Source of the DNA: Megalobrama amblycephala
Lineage: Eukaryota; Chordata; Actinopteri; Cypriniformes; Xenocyprididae
Direction of reading: 5' to 3'
Length of the DNA stretch: 64,000 bases
Assembly: GCF_018812025.1 (NCBI RefSeq)
Contig: NC_063052.1
Location: 19,856,914-19,920,913, forward strand
Numbering within the stretch: position 1 is the stretch's first letter; every line of letters begins with the position of its first letter. Under the pieces are notes generated by a model. That model had not been told where the DNA came from. It did not search any database and saw only the letters and a program-made list of their open reading frames with translations. A program made the position numbers and the translations under genes. Below, piece after piece: positions 59,564 through 64,000 of the stretch.

Positions 59564-62108
59564 ATTAATGATCATGATAAATCTTATTATGAATTAGATA
59601 TTAGTTGTGATGAAGTATGGAAAGCTCTTCATTCAATGAAAAAAGGGAAATCCCCGGGCATCGATGGCCTTACCATAGAATTTTACATTCACTTTTGGGA
59701 TATTATTAAATCCCCCTTGCTCAATATGTATAAAGAATGTATCACAGAGAGAGATGACAGTAACTATGAAACAAGGGATTATTTCCCTTATCCCTAAACC
59801 CAACAAAGATAATTTGTCTATTGACAACTGGCGCCCTATTTCTCTTCTTACTGTAGATTATAAAATTCTAACTTCGGTTTATGCTAATAGATTAAAATTG
59901 AATCTCAATTCTGTTATATCTGAAACACAGTCTGGTTTTTTAAAAGGCCGTCATATATCCAACAACATAAGATTGGTCCTAGATTTGTTGGATTATGCAG
60001 ATTCTATGCACTCTCAAGGTCTTATTCTCTTTCTTGATTTTTACAAGGCCTTTGACACGATTGAACACCATTTTCTTTTAAAATCACTTAAGTTGTTTGG
60101 TTTGGGGACTCTTTTATCTCCACTATTTCTATGTTTTATAAAGGAATAAATAGTTCTGTTATTAATTTTGACACTTCTTACAGATTTGATGTACAGCGTG
60201 GTGTTAGGCAGGGTTGCCCTATTTGTCCTTTTTTATTTTTATTAATTACTGAGTTGTTATCCGTGGGCATTGTTCGGAATCAAGAATTGAAAGGAATTTC
60301 TGCTTTCGGGAGGGAGATTAAGATTTCACAGTTAGCAGACAACACCACGTTATTTTTAAAAGATGAAAAATGTGTGTCAAAGGCTTTAGATTTAATTAAC
60401 TATTTTTCATCTGCTTCTGGTTTAAAACTAAATATCTCAAAATGTGAGATCATGTCTATCCAAGATTTGAATTATGATTCCATAGAAAATATTCCTGTTA
60501 AGTCCACAGTGAAATACCTAGGTATTTATATTACTAAAAATCTTTTGGCAAGACAACACTTAAATTTTTCTGCTAAGATAATTAAATCTAAAAATATTCT
60601 TAATATCTGGCTACAGCGGGACCTGTCGTTATATGGCAGAGTCCTCCTATCAAAGGCAGAAGGTCTCTCTCATTTTGTATATCCATCTTTAATCTTATTT
60701 GTTGAAAACAAAATTGCCAAAGAAGTTAATAAGATTTTTTTAAATTTCATTTGGAAAAAGAAGTCTCATAAGTTAAAAAAAGAGGTCCTCTCTAACAGTA
60801 GAGCAGAAGGAGGTATTGATTTTTTTGATTTTTCAGACATGATAAATATTTTTAAAATAAATTGGCTTAAAAGATGTCTTGCCAATCCAAGATCGATTTG
60901 GTACTTTATCCCCAACCAATTATTTGGAAAAATTGGTGGCCTTTCCTTTATTTTAAACTGTAATTATTTACCTTCTAAGCTACCTTTTGCTTTGTCCAAA
61001 TTTCACCAGCAGTGTCTCCTTGCTTGGAAGCTGTGTTATGTTCATAGTTTTTCACCTCATAAAACAGTGATATGGAATAACAGTGATATTACTGTCAGAA
61101 ATAAATCTGTTTTTCCCCAGGTGGTTCCAAAATAATATTAATGGAATCCTCTCTTTATTTGATGACTCGGGTAACCTTTATACTTATGAGCAATTTATGA
61201 CTTTCCACATTTTCCCGGTTCCTCCAAAAGAGTTTAACACAGTGATTAAAGCAATCTCACCTGGGTTAATTCATCTTGTTAAAAGCCACTCCCTATATAA
61301 TCCAAGGAGAATAGTCAGAATACAGTCTACTTTGTTCTTGGATGGAATTGATCTCTTGGACAAGAAATGTACCAATAGACATGTACGCCAGATCTTTCAA
61401 TTCAAGAAAAAAACTTCTCCAAGAGGAAAATTCTATTGGAGATCTTTGATAGAAGATATAGATTGGAAAAAGGCATGGCTTTTACCAGGAAAATACTGCA
61501 TATCTAATAAAGCTAAAGAAATACACTTCAAAATTTTACATAAAATATATCCTGTTAACTCTAATATTTCTAAATATCTGGACATTGACAGCTCATGTTC
61601 TTTTTGTAAACTAGCAGAGGAGACTTTTGCACATCTTTTTTACGATTGCCCTGTATCCAAACAGTTTTGGTCCGACCTTGGCTCCTATATCTTCAATTCT
61701 ACCAATGTTACTTATTCCTTCAGTCTAAAAGACATTATTTTTTATTATATTGATGACAAAAATAGACCCCTTGAGTACATTGTTAATTTCTTTATTTTAT
61801 ATGGTAAATTCTTTATTCATAAACAAAAGTTTGCAAATAATATTCCATCCTATCCCCATTTCAAAACTGAATTAATATCACTTCTCAAATCTCTTCATTA
61901 TATAAATAACAAAAAATCTCTAAAATTTATAAAATATTATGAAGAAATGTTTAAAGAAAATACATGTATTTAAAAGCTTTCCTTACAAGTCAATGATAGT
62001 GTATGCATTCTCATGTCATCTTTTTTTTTTTTTTTAAATTTGTGTATTTGTATGCAATTCCTTGACAATGTTCTTGTTACTGAGCATTAATAAAAAAATA
62101 AAAAAAAA
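59564..62108 (+). pseudogene. 5'-truncated L1/Tx1-like LINE, RT to 3' end
   Basis: The 17-bp duplication AGATCTGATTTCAACCT is at 59547-59563 and 62109-62125, after an A-rich tail. The frame starts inside ORF2 (MKKGKSPGIDGLTIEFY). It continues with ISLIPKPNKDN, NWRPISLLTVDYKIL, SGFLKGRHISNNIRLVLDLL, DFYKAFDTIEH and GVRQGCPICPFLFLL. The catalytic motif reads LADN instead of FADD (Asp to Asn at 60341-60343). The C-terminal Cys/His-type segment CSFCKLAEETFAHLFYDC is present, and the frame ends at 61973. Frameshifts occur near 59750, 60130 and 61120. Endonuclease and ORF1 are absent because of 5' truncation. Confidence 0.88.
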
Positions 62109-62125
62109 AGATCTGATTTCAACCT

Positions 62126-62766
62126 CTTTTTAAAGTCTTTTGGCTCAATGTTACCATAATTGTTACAGCCACACCAGTTCATTTGTGTGCGTGTGTAAAC
62201 TGTTTTTTGTATAGTGCATATTCCTGCAGAGTGGCTGAATTCTTGATTTTCTTGATTATTTCCCATTTGTAAAAACTTGCTCTGTTTTATAGTCACACTA
62301 GTGTGGGGTGGATGTGTCTGTTTTGCACTCTTGATATTTTAGAGCGTGAACCCTTCATTGTTGTGCACTTTTTTTCTGCACAGTGGTTTATTTGTGGTTT
62401 GTACCACCAAAAGATTCTCAGAGTTTTCGTATTTCCCATTAATTTCCTATGGCAGTCATTTTTAACCGCGAAGGAGCCAAGTGTGACTTTTTCTCCTGAC
62501 CCTTTAACATATTTGAATCATGTCCATGATTTTTGTGTTCACATAGCTAATGCGACTAAAGTCACCAAGTGTCATCCCACGTTAAAATGTTAATCTAATT
62601 AATTAGTTTTGTAATTAAAATGTTAATTTTGTAATTAATATATGTGGGGCTCCACTTAGGACAAGATAAGATAAGGGCATGAGTGAAGTACAGCCTTATA
62701 CTGATGCACTATGTTTTATACACATCTTAAGAGATATGGTGGACATTCATAGGCCTATTAAATTTG
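62126..62766. other. Intergenic sequence, no gene recognised
   Basis: A 96-codon plus frame (62303-62593) lacks any known domain. Nothing else seen. Confidence 0.35.
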
Positions 62767-62774
62767 CATTATTT

Positions 62775-63928
62775 GGTAACACTTTACTTGAAGGGGTGTG
62801 CATAAGACTGACATGACACCTTCATAATCATGACATGACACGTGTCATGAATATGAAGGAGGTTTTATGCATGTTTATGACAACTGTCATTAAATGTCAT
62901 TCGCTCAATTATGTCATTTTTAATGCAAAGATGATATTGTTTTGTTTCTTTGTCTTTGTTACGACAACTTGACATAAACCAACACATCATAATCTGTCAG
63001 TGTCTTTGTCATGACAACTTGACATTACCAAGACAACATAACCTGTCGTTAACATAACATAGCAGATTAATTATCAAACTTAAAAAAAGTACTTAGCTTT
63101 ATGGGTTAACATTACATTACATTATTTTGGTAACATTTCAGTATAGGGAATTCATATATAAACGATTAACTATGACTTTTCCCTTAATAAACTCCTAATT
63201 TACTGCTTCTAAATATAGTTAATTGTTAAGTTTAGGTATTGGGTAGGATAAAGAATCTAGAATAAGGTCACGCAGAATAAGGCATTAATATGTGCTTATT
63301 AATTACTAATAAATAGTCAATATTCTAGTAATATGCATGCTAATAGTAATAAGCAACTAGTTAAAAGACCCTAAAATAAAGCGTTACCATTATTTTATAA
63401 CAGTGTCATCTTTTTTAAGAAATTTGAAATTGCCTATTATCTGACCTTCTGTTGGTGGAAAAAACCAAAAAACATGAAATTAAAAATATTCATGACGCTG
63501 TTATAAAATTATTTGTCAGAGTATTGTCACTTAATGACATTTTAATGACAAGTTCAATTTGTACCACTGTAGTTGAGGTCAAGATACATATTCATGACAC
63601 TATTATAATGACCTCATGACAGACAATGTAAAAACCAACCACATGACAGTTTCATGTAATGTTAACCCATAAAGCTAAATGATGTCAAGCTGTCATGACA
63701 AAGACACTGACAGGTTATGATGTATTGGTTTATGTCAAGTTGTCATAACTCGGACATCTCAAACAATGTCATTTTTGCATTAAAAATGACATAATTGAGT
63801 GAATGACGCTTAATGACAGTTGTCATAAACATGCATAAAACCTCCTTCATATTCATGACACGTGTCATGTCATGATTATGAAGGTGTCATGTCAGTCTTA
63901 TGCACACCCCTTCAAGTAAAGTGTTACC
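62775..63928. mobile_element. GGTAACACTTTA fold-back element with 8-bp duplication CATTATTT
   Basis: The duplication CATTATTT is at 62767-62774 and 63929-63936. The arms (catgacacgtgtcatg, cataaaacctcc and others) are long inverted repeats with many internal tgtcatgac words. It hosts a smaller relative at 63129-63388. Confidence 0.85.
63129..63388. mobile_element. Nested 260-bp GGTAACA MITE, duplication ATTATTTT
   Basis: GGTAACATTTCAG to AATAAAGCGTTACC, flanked by ATTATTTT at 63121-63128 and 63389-63396, within the larger element's arm. Confidence 0.82.
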
Positions 63929-64000
63929 CATTATTTTCCTATGTTTTTACATCATGAAAATCTGTAAGACTTTAGTTATATGTGGGACATATATGACATA

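Overview
The window looks like a piece of a teleost fish chromosome, most likely a cyprinid. It is AT-rich, full of (CA)n and (TA)n tracts, and packed with fish-type mobile DNA: a Tc1 fragment, TTAA-flanked MITEs, fold-back elements, DIRS-like remnants and L1/Tx1-like and RLE-type LINEs. One protein gene can be fully resolved. It is gmeb1 (glucocorticoid modulatory element-binding protein 1), on the + strand, with nine coding exons between 8932 and 20530. The exons splice in phase to a 589-residue protein with a SAND/KDWK DNA-binding domain, a helical region, a basic nuclear-localisation-like stretch and an acidic tail.

The most interesting non-coding content lies just upstream. Two 135-nt copies of U11 snRNA, the minor (U12-type) spliceosome RNA that recognises the 5' splice site, lie in tandem on the + strand at 4087-4221 and 6633-6767. 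Both have a similar block 39-64 bp upstream (candidate PSE), an Sm site and a 3'-box-like sequence. Their differences in the 3'-terminal stem preserve base pairing through paired changes. The first copy also has a ZNF143/Staf-like site about 230 bp upstream. From memory, human RNU11 lies close to GMEB1 and TAF12 on 1p35, so the linkage is probably ancestral. A CpG-rich stretch at about 4980-5480, between the two copies, is the best candidate gmeb1 promoter and 5' UTR exon. If so, the second U11 copy lies in gmeb1 intron 1.

Layout. 1-3850: MITEs and other repeats. 3850-6790: U11 pair and gmeb1 promoter. 7012-8388: a TTAA element with a second TTAA element nested inside. 8911-20530: gmeb1, whose larger introns are mostly transposon. 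20531-28600: 3' UTR, nested GGTAACAC MITEs and low-copy AT-rich sequence. 28617-30000: DIRS-like remnant on the minus strand. 31300-32000: a conserved-looking non-coding block. 32130-33941: an RLE-type LINE fragment lodged in a (TG)n tract. 33994-46240: MITEs, including a 1.17-kb fold-back at 39125-40298. 46240-48860: a second DIRS-like remnant interrupted by a 1.2-kb hAT-like element. 51687-52738: a TIR element. 53800-59310: possible orphan exons on the minus strand and a 3.2-kb fold-back transposon complex. 59564-62108: a 5'-truncated L1/Tx1-like LINE with a 17-bp target duplication. 62775-63928: another GGTAACAC fold-back with a relative nested inside.

Apart from gmeb1 and the U11 genes, every long open frame I examined is either a fragment of a dead transposon or shows no recognisable coding character. 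Coordinates, splice sites, target duplications and pairings come from reading the sequence by eye. Family names rest on recall, and no database search was run.
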